This document shows, in pieces, positions 54,721 to 63,492 of a stretch of 64,000 nt of DNA. The stretch is from positions 1,054,001 to 1,118,000 of the forward strand of contig NZ_CP139972.1 in NCBI RefSeq assembly GCF_034424315.1. Direction: 5' to 3'. The notes under the pieces were generated by a model. It made no database searches. It was not told the origin of the DNA and saw only the letters and a program-made list of their open reading frames with translations. This DNA comes from Chitinophaga sancti. GTDB taxonomy: Bacteria > Bacteroidota > Bacteroidia > Chitinophagales > Chitinophagaceae. The stretch's first letter is position 1. Every line of letters begins with the position of its first letter. The translations under genes and the position numbers were made by a program.

Positions 54721-57700
54721 TCAGAAGCCTACCTTCACACCTACATTATAAGCACGTACCAGGGGATACTTACCATAGTCAACACCTGGCGTCAGGTTGT
54801 AACCATCATTGTAATCCACTTCAGGATTGTAACCTTTATATTTAGAAATAGTAAACAGGTTGTCTACACTGGCAAATACTCTTGCACTGCTCAGCCCTAA
54901 GCGGTTTTTCAGCAGGGCTGACTTAATATCATACCCCAGTGTGGCATTGGTGCAACGGAAGAAGGAACCATCCTGCAGGTAGAAAGTAGACAGGCGGGTA
55001 CTGTTACTCTGGGTACCCCCTCTTGATGCACGGAACACATGCCCGTTGCCCGGATTCGCTTCGTTTACATAGTGACCAGCTGCATCCGCATACTGGTTAC
55101 CGGACCCCTCCATGTTGTACAGGTAATAATCCTGTCCATCCAGTACCTTGTTGCCATAAGCGCCATTGAAGGAAGAAGAGAAGGAGAATTGCTGATAACT
55201 GGCAGTGATTGCAAAACCATAGGTAAACTTCGCATACGGCGTACCGATCACGGTCTTGTCATTATCATTCACCACACCATCTTTGTTTACATCTTTAAAG
55301 ATCAGGTCACCCGCTCTCAGTTTGGTAGAGTTAGCAGAAGATTCCGCTACCTTACCCACATCGCTTTCTCTCGCTACGCGTTCTACCTGGAAACCGTAGA
55401 ACATACCAACCGGCTGACCTTCCTGTGTAATATGTGTTTTATAAGAACGTTCCGCACCAGCAGAGATGATGGTACTACCACCACCCATATCCAGTACCTT
55501 ATTCTTATTGATAGAGATATTACCACTCATACCCAGGTGAAATTTCTTAGCATCGATTACCCGTGCATCTACCTGGAGGTCTACCCCCCTGTTACGGATC
55601 TTTGAATGACGCAGGTTGGTCAGGATCTCAGTAGAACCGGAGATGGCAGAAATAGATTGTTGGAATAACAGGTTGTAGGATTTAGAATTATAATAGTTGG
55701 CAATGATGTTCAAACGACCTTTCAGGAGCCCGATATCCAGGCCTGTGTTAAACTGGGAAGTAGATTCCCAGCCCAGTCTCTGGTCCTGCAAGCCACCCGG
55801 GTAGTAAGCGGTGTTCACAGATCCTGTGCCGAATACAGTACCTGTAGGCGAAGCCATGGTCTGCATCGTACGATAATTACCGATATTGTTATTACCACTT
55901 AAACCCCAGCTGGCACGGAATTTCAGGGTAGACTGTTCACCCAGCCAGTTATGATAGAATGATTCATTGCTGACCGTCCAGCCGGCAGAAATGGATGGGA
56001 AATAACCCCACTTCTTTTGAGGACCGAAACGGGAAGAACCATCTGTACGCATAGATCCTGTCAGGAAATATTTTTCTGCATAGCTGTAGCTGACACGACC
56101 AAAATAGGACATCATCGTATAAGTGGACCGATACGCATCTGTCAGGGAAAAATCTGTACCCAGCGCACCTTTTGCTGTAATTTCCTGGATCCGGTCATCC
56201 TGGAATCCTTTCGCCGTTACCTTTACATAATCAGTCTTGTTCATCTGTGCAGAATAACCTGCCAGTGCACCGATATTATGCTTACCAATATGCTTGTTAT
56301 AGTTCAGGATAAACTCTGCCAGCTGGTCAATGGTACCCTGGTTCTGTGCGATGCCATAAGCAGCCAGCTTTGCATTGTCAGAATACGGTGCACTTGCGCC
56401 GCTACTCAGACTGGTAGGATAATACATGTTATACTTCTCAGAATAACTCATCATACCAATATTCGCTTTCACCGTCAGCTCCGGCAGGATGGTATAAATC
56501 GCGTAGGCGTTGTAGTTACTACGGTTGCCCAGGCGGGTGATGTTAATTTCTTTGGCCAGTGCAACCGGGTTTTCGAAACTGTTGTAACCATAAGAGGTAG
56601 ATCTGGATGCGATCTCATACTTCAGCGGGTTCCCGCTGGAATCGAAAGCCTGTGCACTTGGGGGCATCAGTAAAGCCGTCATGATCGGGTTGTGATCCCA
56701 GCGGCCCTCACTCAGTTCACGGTTCTGGTTGTTGGTATAAGAAAGGTTCACCCCCGCTTTCAACCTGGGGTTGATAGTCGCATCCAGGTTCATGCGCAGG
56801 TTGATCTTTTTCACGCCTGTATTCAATACCACTCCATCCTGGTCCTGGTAACCACCACTCACGTAATACCTGATATTTTCACTACCACCGGAGAAAGCTA
56901 AGTTATGACGGCCATAGAAGGCATTCCTGTAGATCAGGTCCTGCCAGTCCGTATTATATTTGGAAGGGATGACCTTTTGCGTGGCAAAGTCATAATAGCG
57001 GGGATCGATATTCGTGGAGTTAGCATTACCTGGTGCCTTTGTATTACGGGTCAGGTTGTCATCGCTGTTCATGTTATCATTCCAGGTGTAGTTACCAGCT
57101 TTTTCAATCAGGTCCCTGTAGGTACCATTCCGGCCATCTACCATCAGTTGCAGGAACTGATCGCTGTTCATCACCTTCACTTTCTTTGATACCTGGTTGA
57201 CGCCGGTCGTATAGCTGTATTCCAGTTTGCCCCTGGAGTTTGATTTCCCTCTTTTGGTAGTGATCATTACCACCCCACCGGATGCGCGGGAACCATAGAT
57301 GGCAGCAGAAGCCGCATCCTTGAGAATGTCGATGGTTTCAATATCTTCGGGGTTGATAAATACATCTACATCCTGCGGGTAACCGTCTACCACATACAGC
57401 GGATCAGAGCTGGCACGCATAGAACCCACACCACGTACACGGATCCTGGTGCTCTTGTATGGCGCACCACTCACCTGTGAAACCTGTACACCTGCAACCT
57501 TACCGACGATGGCCTGCCCGATGGTTGGAGAAGTCAGGTTCATTTCGCTGGCTTTCACACTGGATACGGCGCCTGTCAGATCGCTTTTTCTCACAGACTG
57601 GTAACCGATGGCCACCACTTCCTGCAACTGGCTGTTCTGGGCTTTCAGGCGCACATTCAGGCTGTTTTCAGCACGCACGGTTACTTCCTGTGGGGCGAAC

Positions 57701-58272
57701 CCGATGAAGCTAAATACCAGTACATCACCGATGTTTACTTTGATGGAATACTTTCCATTTTCATCAGTTGTCGCATTTACCTTATTCGTTTTTTCGTGGA
57801 TGCTGACACCCGGAATAGGCTGGTTGTTTTCGTCAGTCACCACACCTGATATAGTCACCGAAGCTGGCGCAGTAGCCGCCGCTGTCATCACTACAGGTAC
57901 GTCTTTGATCTTTTCCACTTTCAGGAAAATGTGGCTGTCATCTACCTGTTTCACCGCACCTTCATAGCCTTTCAGCAGGTCTTGTAAAACGGCAGATAAT
58001 GGGGTGGCAGCAGCTTTGTAGCTGATCAACTGATTGTCTGCCACATGCGTAGCATTGTAAGCAATGGAGAGGCCGGTTTGTGATTCAATGAGTAAAAATA
58101 CTTTTCGAAGTGGTGTGTTTTTAACGTCTAAACTAATACGGGTGTCACGAACCTGCACGGTAATCCGGTTCCGCAGTTCGTTGGCAAACCCTAAAACATG
58201 ACAAGTCAATAATATGAGCAGCAGGTAGGCCCGGCGCGTCATATTGGTTGGCATTTTACATCTTATTCGCAT
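54721..58272 (-). CDS. SusC-family TonB transporter with N-terminal signalling (STN) domain
   Basis: 1183 aa. After a signal segment (YLLLILLTCHVLGFA) comes an STN domain (residues about 45-115, NTPLRKVFLLIESQTGLSIA), then a CarboxypepD_reg-like domain, a plug with SQLQEVVAIGYQSVRKSDL, and a barrel. STN domains contact a FecR anti-sigma factor, and such a gene is directly upstream and overlaps by 10 bp (if the first ATG is used; MPTNMTRR at 58254 would remove the overlap). It would take up a glycan and signal its presence. Paired with the SusD downstream. Confidence 0.94.
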   Translation of the reverse strand: MRIRCKMPTNMTRRAYLLLILLTCHVLGFANELRNRITVQVRDTRISLDVKNTPLRKVFLLIESQTGLSIAYNATHVADNQLISYKAAATPLSAVLQDLLKGYEGAVKQVDDSHIFLKVEKIKDVPVVMTAAATAPASVTISGVVTDENNQPIPGVSIHEKTNKVNATTDENGKYSIKVNIGDVLVFSFIGFAPQEVTVRAENSLNVRLKAQNSQLQEVVAIGYQSVRKSDLTGAVSSVKASEMNLTSPTIGQAIVGKVAGVQVSQVSGAPYKSTRIRVRGVGSMRASSDPLYVVDGYPQDVDVFINPEDIETIDILKDAASAAIYGSRASGGVVMITTKRGKSNSRGKLEYSYTTGVNQVSKKVKVMNSDQFLQLMVDGRNGTYRDLIEKAGNYTWNDNMNSDDNLTRNTKAPGNANSTNIDPRYYDFATQKVIPSKYNTDWQDLIYRNAFYGRHNLAFSGGSENIRYYVSGGYQDQDGVVLNTGVKKINLRMNLDATINPRLKAGVNLSYTNNQNRELSEGRWDHNPIMTALLMPPSAQAFDSSGNPLKYEIASRSTSYGYNSFENPVALAKEINITRLGNRSNYNAYAIYTILPELTVKANIGMMSYSEKYNMYYPTSLSSGASAPYSDNAKLAAYGIAQNQGTIDQLAEFILNYNKHIGKHNIGALAGYSAQMNKTDYVKVTAKGFQDDRIQEITAKGALGTDFSLTDAYRSTYTMMSYFGRVSYSYAEKYFLTGSMRTDGSSRFGPQKKWGYFPSISAGWTVSNESFYHNWLGEQSTLKFRASWGLSGNNNIGNYRTMQTMASPTGTVFGTGSVNTAYYPGGLQDQRLGWESTSQFNTGLDIGLLKGRLNIIANYYNSKSYNLLFQQSISAISGSTEILTNLRHSKIRNRGVDLQVDARVIDAKKFHLGMSGNISINKNKVLDMGGGSTIISAGAERSYKTHITQEGQPVGMFYGFQVERVARESDVGKVAESSANSTKLRAGDLIFKDVNKDGVVNDNDKTVIGTPYAKFTYGFAITASYQQFSFSSSFNGAYGNKVLDGQDYYLYNMEGSGNQYADAAGHYVNEANPGNGHVFRASRGGTQSNSTRLSTFYLQDGSFFRCTNATLGYDIKSALLKNRLGLSSARVFASVDNLFTISKYKGYNPEVDYNDGYNLTPGVDYGKYPLVRAYNVGVKVGF

Positions 58273-59234
58273 GATGCTGAGTTGATTTTAATTTCATTAT
58301 GATCAATCTGATAAGTAATACCTGAGAGCTCAGCAAGGAGTCTCATAGCATTCTCTATCGTTTCATTTTTCAACTGTAATGTGTATCTACAATTGCTTTT
58401 GGCGGGCCCTGTCAGGGTGATATGGATATTGTATTGTCGCTCTAAAACCGCGGCTATTTCCGCAATACCGGCTTTTTCGAAGTAGAAAACGTTGTTTTGC
58501 CAGGCGGCAATTTCGGCCGACTTACCGGTACCTATATTTAAGGAGTCTTTTGTTGCATTGTAGGTCAGCACCTGGTCTTTTGTAAGGCCGGCGGAGAGCA
58601 CAGTCGTTTGGGTGGCTGCTTTTTTCTCGATCCTGACTTTACCGGTCAGCACGGCGATCTGTACATCATTATCCCCGGGATAGGCTTTCACGTTAAAGGA
58701 GGTACCCAATACGACTGTTTGGAGGTTCCCGCTACGAACAATAAATGGCTTTGCATTATTTTTCGCTACATCAAACACTGCCTCACCGGTCAGTTCCAGC
58801 ACCCGGTCATTCACGCCAAAGTTCGACGGGATGCGGAGTTCCGAATTCGCATTGATGGTAACGATACTCCCATCAGGCAGGGTGATTTTTTTGCGTGCCC
58901 CTTTTCCTGCCTGCAGGGAAGCATAGGTAATGGGAACGGGAGACTGGTGTAATTGCTTATATATAAAGAGGAAAGCGGTACATACCAATATCAATACAGC
59001 GGCTATTTTCAGGATGCGGGGTAGAACACGCACCTTTACCTTCGGGTGGAACATGCGTTCCAAAGCCTCCAGGGCAGCGTCGTTCGCGGCATCTGTCAAT
59101 GCAGGATCATCCTGTAATGCTTCGAAAGAATCAAACCACTCCCTGATCCGGGCAGCTTCCTCCGGTGTAGCGGCACCGGCTCTGTACTTTTTTAAAAGCG
59201 ATATAATCGCTGCTTTGTCTGATGATGTGTCCAT
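58263..59234 (-). CDS. FecR-type transmembrane anti-sigma factor
   Basis: 323 aa. A short cytoplasmic N-terminal helix region, one membrane segment near residues 71-92 (LKIAAVLILVCTAFLFIY), a FecR domain (TINANSELRIPSNFG, LGTSFNVKAYPGDND) and a DUF4974-like end (FYFEKAGIAEIAAVLERQYN). It holds the ECF sigma factor inactive until the STN domain of SusC signals substrate. It lies 15 bp from the sigma gene and overlaps the SusC start. Confidence 0.92.
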   Translation of the reverse strand: MDTSSDKAAIISLLKKYRAGAATPEEAARIREWFDSFEALQDDPALTDAANDAALEALERMFHPKVKVRVLPRILKIAAVLILVCTAFLFIYKQLHQSPVPITYASLQAGKGARKKITLPDGSIVTINANSELRIPSNFGVNDRVLELTGEAVFDVAKNNAKPFIVRSGNLQTVVLGTSFNVKAYPGDNDVQIAVLTGKVRIEKKAATQTTVLSAGLTKDQVLTYNATKDSLNIGTGKSAEIAAWQNNVFYFEKAGIAEIAAVLERQYNIHITLTGPAKSNCRYTLQLKNETIENAMRLLAELSGITYQIDHNEIKINSASCE

Positions 59235-59249
59235 TCATCAGTATAGTCT

Positions 59250-59864
59250 CTAATTCATAGGGGCGGTACCGTTAAGGAATTGTAAACACAATGTTAACAG
59301 CATGTAAACAGATAACCAATGGTCAGTTTGTAAACGGAGGCGGATTCGTTTGAGTGCCAATGAGATGGTATTTTTTACGGTCTGCTCGGAAAGGCCGTAT
59401 TCCTGGGCTATTTCGCGGATAGACTTGGATTCCCAGCGACTGGAGATGAACACTTTGCGCATGGTATCATTCATCTTTGCCACTTCAGTATCTACCTTTT
59501 TCCGCATCTCGCCGGCTATCATTTGGTTCTCGACGGGGAAGGTACTGGGTTCGTCTTTTTCGAGGAGGATGGCCTGCCGCGCTAATATTTTCTTATGCGC
59601 AATCTGCCAGTCAATGACAGCATAGTAAGCGGCCCGGCACATGTAGTGGAAGATCTTGTCCGGCTGCTGCATGTTGTACCGGTTATTCCAGCAGGAGATC
59701 AGTATTTCCTGCAAAATATCTTTGGAGTCATCTTCTGACCGCACGCGGGTATAGATATACTTATACAATGCTACATTGTAACGTAATACAAGAATGGCAA
59801 ACGCTTTCTCATCATTCTCCTGCTGAACTAAGGATAATAATTCCGCATCGGTTAAATTCTTCAT
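59250..59864 (-). CDS. ECF-type RNA polymerase sigma factor
   Basis: 204 aa. Region 2 begins near residue 20 (AFAILVLRYNVALYKYIYTRV...DILQEILISCW), and region 4 has a helix-turn-helix (RKVFISSRWESKSIREIAQE, YGLSEQTVKNTISLALKRIR). The C terminus ends in a hydrophobic YMLLTLCLQFLNG run, unusual for a sigma factor. It probably activates the downstream SusC/SusD/sulfatase genes. It is first in the regulatory block, transcribed on the minus strand. Confidence 0.93.
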   Translation of the reverse strand: MKNLTDAELLSLVQQENDEKAFAILVLRYNVALYKYIYTRVRSEDDSKDILQEILISCWNNRYNMQQPDKIFHYMCRAAYYAVIDWQIAHKKILARQAILLEKDEPSTFPVENQMIAGEMRKKVDTEVAKMNDTMRKVFISSRWESKSIREIAQEYGLSEQTVKNTISLALKRIRLRLQTDHWLSVYMLLTLCLQFLNGTAPMN

Positions 59865-59909
59865 GATAGCTGATCTCTAAAGCGACGCGAAATTATTATC
59901 GAAACCACT

Positions 59910-59941
59910 CCTTGTATGTTATGTTTAGGTTAACTACAAGG
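59910..59941. promoter_or_regulatory. Imperfect inverted repeat upstream of the sigma factor gene
   Basis: CCTTGTA (59910-59916) and TACAAGG (59935-59941), with GTTA and TAAC inside, about 46 bp upstream of the sigma factor start. It could be an operator, but nothing else supports that. Confidence 0.25.
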
Positions 59942-60016
59942 GGAACGCGTCTGAAAACCTTTGCCCTCTTTGCATAGCTGCGATTTCCACAGGTGTGCAT
60001 AAACAGGTTTCCAGTT

Positions 60017-60313
60017 TTATGTAATTAAATCTATGTCCCTGCCAATGATCACCAGTTCATTGTAGCTGTCTCCAAATTCTCTATTCCTTCTATTCTCTCT
60101 TTGTAATCCAGGAAACCCGCTCTTTATAAGGTATGCACCGGCTTTTTCTGCACGCAGACTACCTCCTGCCTGGTTCCGGTTAATGGCATCATCCGGCTGA
60201 AAGGCAAGCCAGAAAAGACCCTTGCTGCGAATGATACCGGAGCGCTCTGTTAACAGCATCCAGGCAAACGGTCTGTCATCATTATATGTGGTGTTTGATG
60301 CAAATACATTCAA
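60017..60313 (-). CDS. Small open reading frame, doubtful
   Basis: 98 aa (MNVFASNTTYNDDRPFAWML ... ending IGRDIDLIT). It is the only open frame in a 512-bp spacer and runs between the sigma factor gene and the divergent protease. I recognise no family, and no promoter box or start signal is evident. It may be a chance frame. Confidence 0.2.
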   Translation of the reverse strand: MNVFASNTTYNDDRPFAWMLLTERSGIIRSKGLFWLAFQPDDAINRNQAGGSLRAEKAGAYLIKSGFPGLQRENRRNREFGDSYNELVIIGRDIDLIT

Positions 60314-60376
60314 TTTTGTAGCATAAGCTATAAAGAGAGAAAGATTTTGTAACTTCTATACATAAAAATCCTTTAT

Positions 60377-61795
60377 ATGAAACCCATTTACCCCATCCTG
60401 TTCCTGCTGGCACTAACAGCCTGCTCCCGGAAGGATTCCATCCCCACTATCCAAAATTCCAATCCTGACACCCTCATCCCCAAATCGGTGATCAATGATT
60501 TTATCGCGCAAAAGCTCGGGGAAGAAGATCATTTCGAATGGGCTATGGCGAACGACAGCCTGCTCTGGAGTGCATTGGTGCAGTCAGACAGCGTACTTAG
60601 TATTGGCTATAACAGCGGAGACAGGGAGAAAGTACTGCAAGTGGTAAAGTCGCACGAAGCTGCGCTGATCTTCCCATTTAAAGAAGGTAAACTGCCTTTT
60701 GTAAACCTGAAAGTAAGCAATTTCGCTACGATCAAGGCTTTGAGAACATTTGTGCGCTATGCAGACCCGATAGGCTATGGTGCTTACAGCGGGGAAAACG
60801 CAAGGCCTACCAGTAGTTTACTGAATTTCGGTTGTGGCAGCAATACCGCGGAAACCGGCCTGGTAGCAGGTACCGATTACACCGACATTGCGCCGGCTGC
60901 CAAACAATCCTGGAACTACTCGTACCACCACATCCCGGAGGCCTGGCAGTCCTCGACAGGCGAGAACATCAAAGTTATGATTATCGACACAGGCATCAGT
61001 GATGACCAGGAAAACCTGGGAACTGCATTCAACCAGGGTTCCTCTTCAGGCAGAAGCATCACCAGGGCGGTGACCTATTCCGGCGGCACCACGAACGACG
61101 AATGCGGCCATGGCACCAGTATGGCAGGCGCCCTGGCGGGTCCGCGTGGTACCGATGGCAACACTGCCGGTATTGCTTACAATTGCAACCTGCTCATGGT
61201 GCATGCGGCAGAAAATGTCGTAATCCTTTCTTCAAAATCAGTAAACGGGGTGACAGATGCCTATGTCATGGGTGGCGATGATCCGGATGTTAAGATCATC
61301 AGTATGAGCATGGGCACCATCTTCAATTTGGGCCAGATCAAGGATGCCATTGCCTATGCAGATAGTAAACAGAAACTGATGTTCTGTGCGGCAGGTACCT
61401 CGTTTTCATTTTTTGCAAGCTTTGTCGGTGTGATCTTCCCGGCCAATCAACCACAGGTACATGCGGTGACCGGCGTGAAAGATAACCTGACCACCCGTTG
61501 CGATGACTGCCATGAAGGGAGCAAAGTGGATTTCACGATCGTGATGGAAAAAGCCAGTACCGGCCTGCATCCTTTGAGCCTTGCGATGAGTGGAAATGTG
61601 CCTTCTACCGTAGGCGGTTCTTCTGTAGCCACTGCCAGTTGTTCCGGTATTGCTGCGCTGATCTGGAGCAAGTATCCTTCTTATCCCAGGGATAGCATCC
61701 TCAGTAAAATGCGCAGAGCAGCCTCCTACCCTGTTACACGGAACAGCACCTTTGGCTGGGGTGTGGTGGACGTAGCCACCGCCTTAGCGCTTTAA
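60377..61795 (+). CDS. Lipid-anchored subtilisin-like (S8) serine protease
   Basis: 472 aa. Lipoprotein signal (ILFLLALTACSRKD, Cys near residue 16). Catalytic Asp in MIIDTGISDDQEN (near 204), His in ECGHGTSMAGAL (near 245) and Ser in VGGSSVATASCSG (near 416), the last in a GSSVA variant of the usual GTSMA. A propeptide-like region precedes the catalytic domain. It is the only plus-strand gene in the last 34 kb. Its 3' end overlaps the LytTR regulator gene (tail to tail) by 12 bp. Substrate unknown. Confidence 0.87.
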   Translation: MKPIYPILFLLALTACSRKDSIPTIQNSNPDTLIPKSVINDFIAQKLGEEDHFEWAMANDSLLWSALVQSDSVLSIGYNSGDREKVLQVVKSHEAALIFPFKEGKLPFVNLKVSNFATIKALRTFVRYADPIGYGAYSGENARPTSSLLNFGCGSNTAETGLVAGTDYTDIAPAAKQSWNYSYHHIPEAWQSSTGENIKVMIIDTGISDDQENLGTAFNQGSSSGRSITRAVTYSGGTTNDECGHGTSMAGALAGPRGTDGNTAGIAYNCNLLMVHAAENVVILSSKSVNGVTDAYVMGGDDPDVKIISMSMGTIFNLGQIKDAIAYADSKQKLMFCAAGTSFSFFASFVGVIFPANQPQVHAVTGVKDNLTTRCDDCHEGSKVDFTIVMEKASTGLHPLSLAMSGNVPSTVGGSSVATASCSGIAALIWSKYPSYPRDSILSKMRRAASYPVTRNSTFGWGVVDVATALAL

Positions 61796-62482
61796 AAAGC
61801 GATTATTTAAAATGCGCTGAAGCGTTTCCTCCTTCTGGTATTTAGAAATGGGGATCTGGAAAGCACCTACGTACAGCGTATTCCCTTCAATGCTATTTAC
61901 TTTATCAATCGCCACTAAATAAGATTTATGTGGTTGTACAAAAGATGTTGCAGGCAGGTGCTCCTGCAACATCTTTAATGTAAGATGGGTAATAATTTTC
62001 CTGTCGGGGATGTAAATGGCTACGTAATTCTCCATCGCTTCCACAAAGAGAATATCCTTAATAGCAATTTTTTCCAGCTTGCTATCTACCTTTACAAAGA
62101 AGTAATCATTGCTGCCTGGCTGGTTTTGAAAATAATCATAGATCTTATTCGCCGATTTCAAAAACCGCTCAAATGAAATGGGCTTTAATAAATAATCCAG
62201 TACCTCCAGTTCATATCCATGCACCGCATATTTTTCATACGCTGTCGTAAACACCACTTTCGGCGGCTTTGATAAATTCCGTAATAACTCAATCCCCGTC
62301 ATGTAAGGCATCTCAATATCCAAAAACAATACATCCACGGGCTGTACTTTCAGCAGGGAATTCAGTTCCACCGCATTTTCACACAGGCCTTTCAATTCAA
62401 GAAAATCTATTTTCTCAATATAGCCCTGCAATCCCTTCCTTGCAAATGGCTCATCATCGGTGACGATACAGGATATTTTCAT
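61784..62482 (-). CDS. LytTR-family response regulator
   Basis: 232 aa. An N-terminal receiver (phospho-acceptor Asp in LFLDIEMPYM near residue 56; Lys in YLLKPISFERFL) and a C-terminal LytTR DNA-binding domain (DILFVEAMENYVAIYIPDRK, VQPHKSYLVAIDKV). It overlaps the histidine kinase start by 4 bp, so the two are translated as a couple and form a two-component system. Its 3' end overlaps the plus-strand protease gene by 12 bp. Target genes unknown. Confidence 0.94.
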   Translation of the reverse strand: MKISCIVTDDEPFARKGLQGYIEKIDFLELKGLCENAVELNSLLKVQPVDVLFLDIEMPYMTGIELLRNLSKPPKVVFTTAYEKYAVHGYELEVLDYLLKPISFERFLKSANKIYDYFQNQPGSNDYFFVKVDSKLEKIAIKDILFVEAMENYVAIYIPDRKIITHLTLKMLQEHLPATSFVQPHKSYLVAIDKVNSIEGNTLYVGAFQIPISKYQKEETLQRILNNRFLKR

Positions 62483-63492
62483 AATAATTCGAGTCTCACT
62501 TTAAATTCGGAATCCAGTTGCGCTATTTCCAGGCGATGCTTCCCGGGGTATAATAATTCCAGGCGTCTTTGCAGGTTTTCCAGCCCGATACCACCAGTTC
62601 GGGTAATCACCGGTGGTATATCATTCGCTGCTTCAAAAACGATCCCGGAATCGTTTAAAAATGCCTTTATTTTCAAACGGTACTCCCCTCCCACATACTT
62701 AAACGCATTTTCCACCAGGGGGAAGAACAAGAGGGGGTAAATGACCTGCTCCTGCAGTGCCGGGTCAAAGCTCACCTGCAAAGATAATTTCTCAGATGCT
62801 CTCAATTGCTGTAAACTGATAAAACTCTCTAAGTAATCCAGCTCCTGCCTGACAGGCACGGTTTGCTGCTGGTCGTACAACTGGTAGCGGATCAGTGAAG
62901 AAAACAATTCCACGCTTTTCTTTGCCGCACTTACATCCTCATCCATCTGGAAATAGATCGTATTGAGCGCATTGAACAGGAAATGCGGATGCAATTGTGC
63001 TTTCAGGAATTTGAGTTCTGCCTGTAACTGGTCGTTCATGACCTTCTCCAGTTTCAGCCGGTTGTCTACATAGGCCTGCAGGAAGGCATTGCTTCTTTTC
63101 AGGCCATAATAAATGTATCCGTACAACAAAGGGATCACGTTCACATCAGCAAAATCGAACCATTGCAAGCCATCATCCGTAAAGATAGGGATGGGAAGGA
63201 TCAGCACATTCTGCATCAGCAGCATGAAGACGGTCACCACGCCCAATTCCTTCAGGATCCGTTTCCGGGTAAATTCATGAGCCCAATGGGCATCAAAGTA
63301 CCGGAACAGGTAATCCTGCCCTACCACGAATAACCAGCCTGCAATGACACATACTCCAATCTCCATGGTGTTTAACTGCCAGCTACGTTCCCAGAACTTC
63401 ATACGTGTCACCGTATCCAGCAGCAGGCGGATCGTGAAGTAGGTCACAAGACCGTAGATGCTCCCGTCAAAAAAGACCCTTTTCAGTTTCAT
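62479..63492 (-). CDS. LytS-type (His_kinase family) membrane sensor histidine kinase
   Basis: 337 aa. The first half is hydrophobic with about four membrane segments (residues 10-130). The kinase core has the PF06580 signature: LKAQLHPHFLFNALNTIYFQ (phospho-acceptor His near residue 174), then PLLFFPLVENAFKYVGG and GGIGLENLQRRLELLYPG. It phosphorylates the LytTR regulator, with which it overlaps. It starts inside the stop codon of the upstream acyltransferase gene (4-bp overlap), so the three are one operon. Stimulus unknown. Confidence 0.94.
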   Translation of the reverse strand: MKLKRVFFDGSIYGLVTYFTIRLLLDTVTRMKFWERSWQLNTMEIGVCVIAGWLFVVGQDYLFRYFDAHWAHEFTRKRILKELGVVTVFMLLMQNVLILPIPIFTDDGLQWFDFADVNVIPLLYGYIYYGLKRSNAFLQAYVDNRLKLEKVMNDQLQAELKFLKAQLHPHFLFNALNTIYFQMDEDVSAAKKSVELFSSLIRYQLYDQQQTVPVRQELDYLESFISLQQLRASEKLSLQVSFDPALQEQVIYPLLFFPLVENAFKYVGGEYRLKIKAFLNDSGIVFEAANDIPPVITRTGGIGLENLQRRLELLYPGKHRLEIAQLDSEFKVRLELL

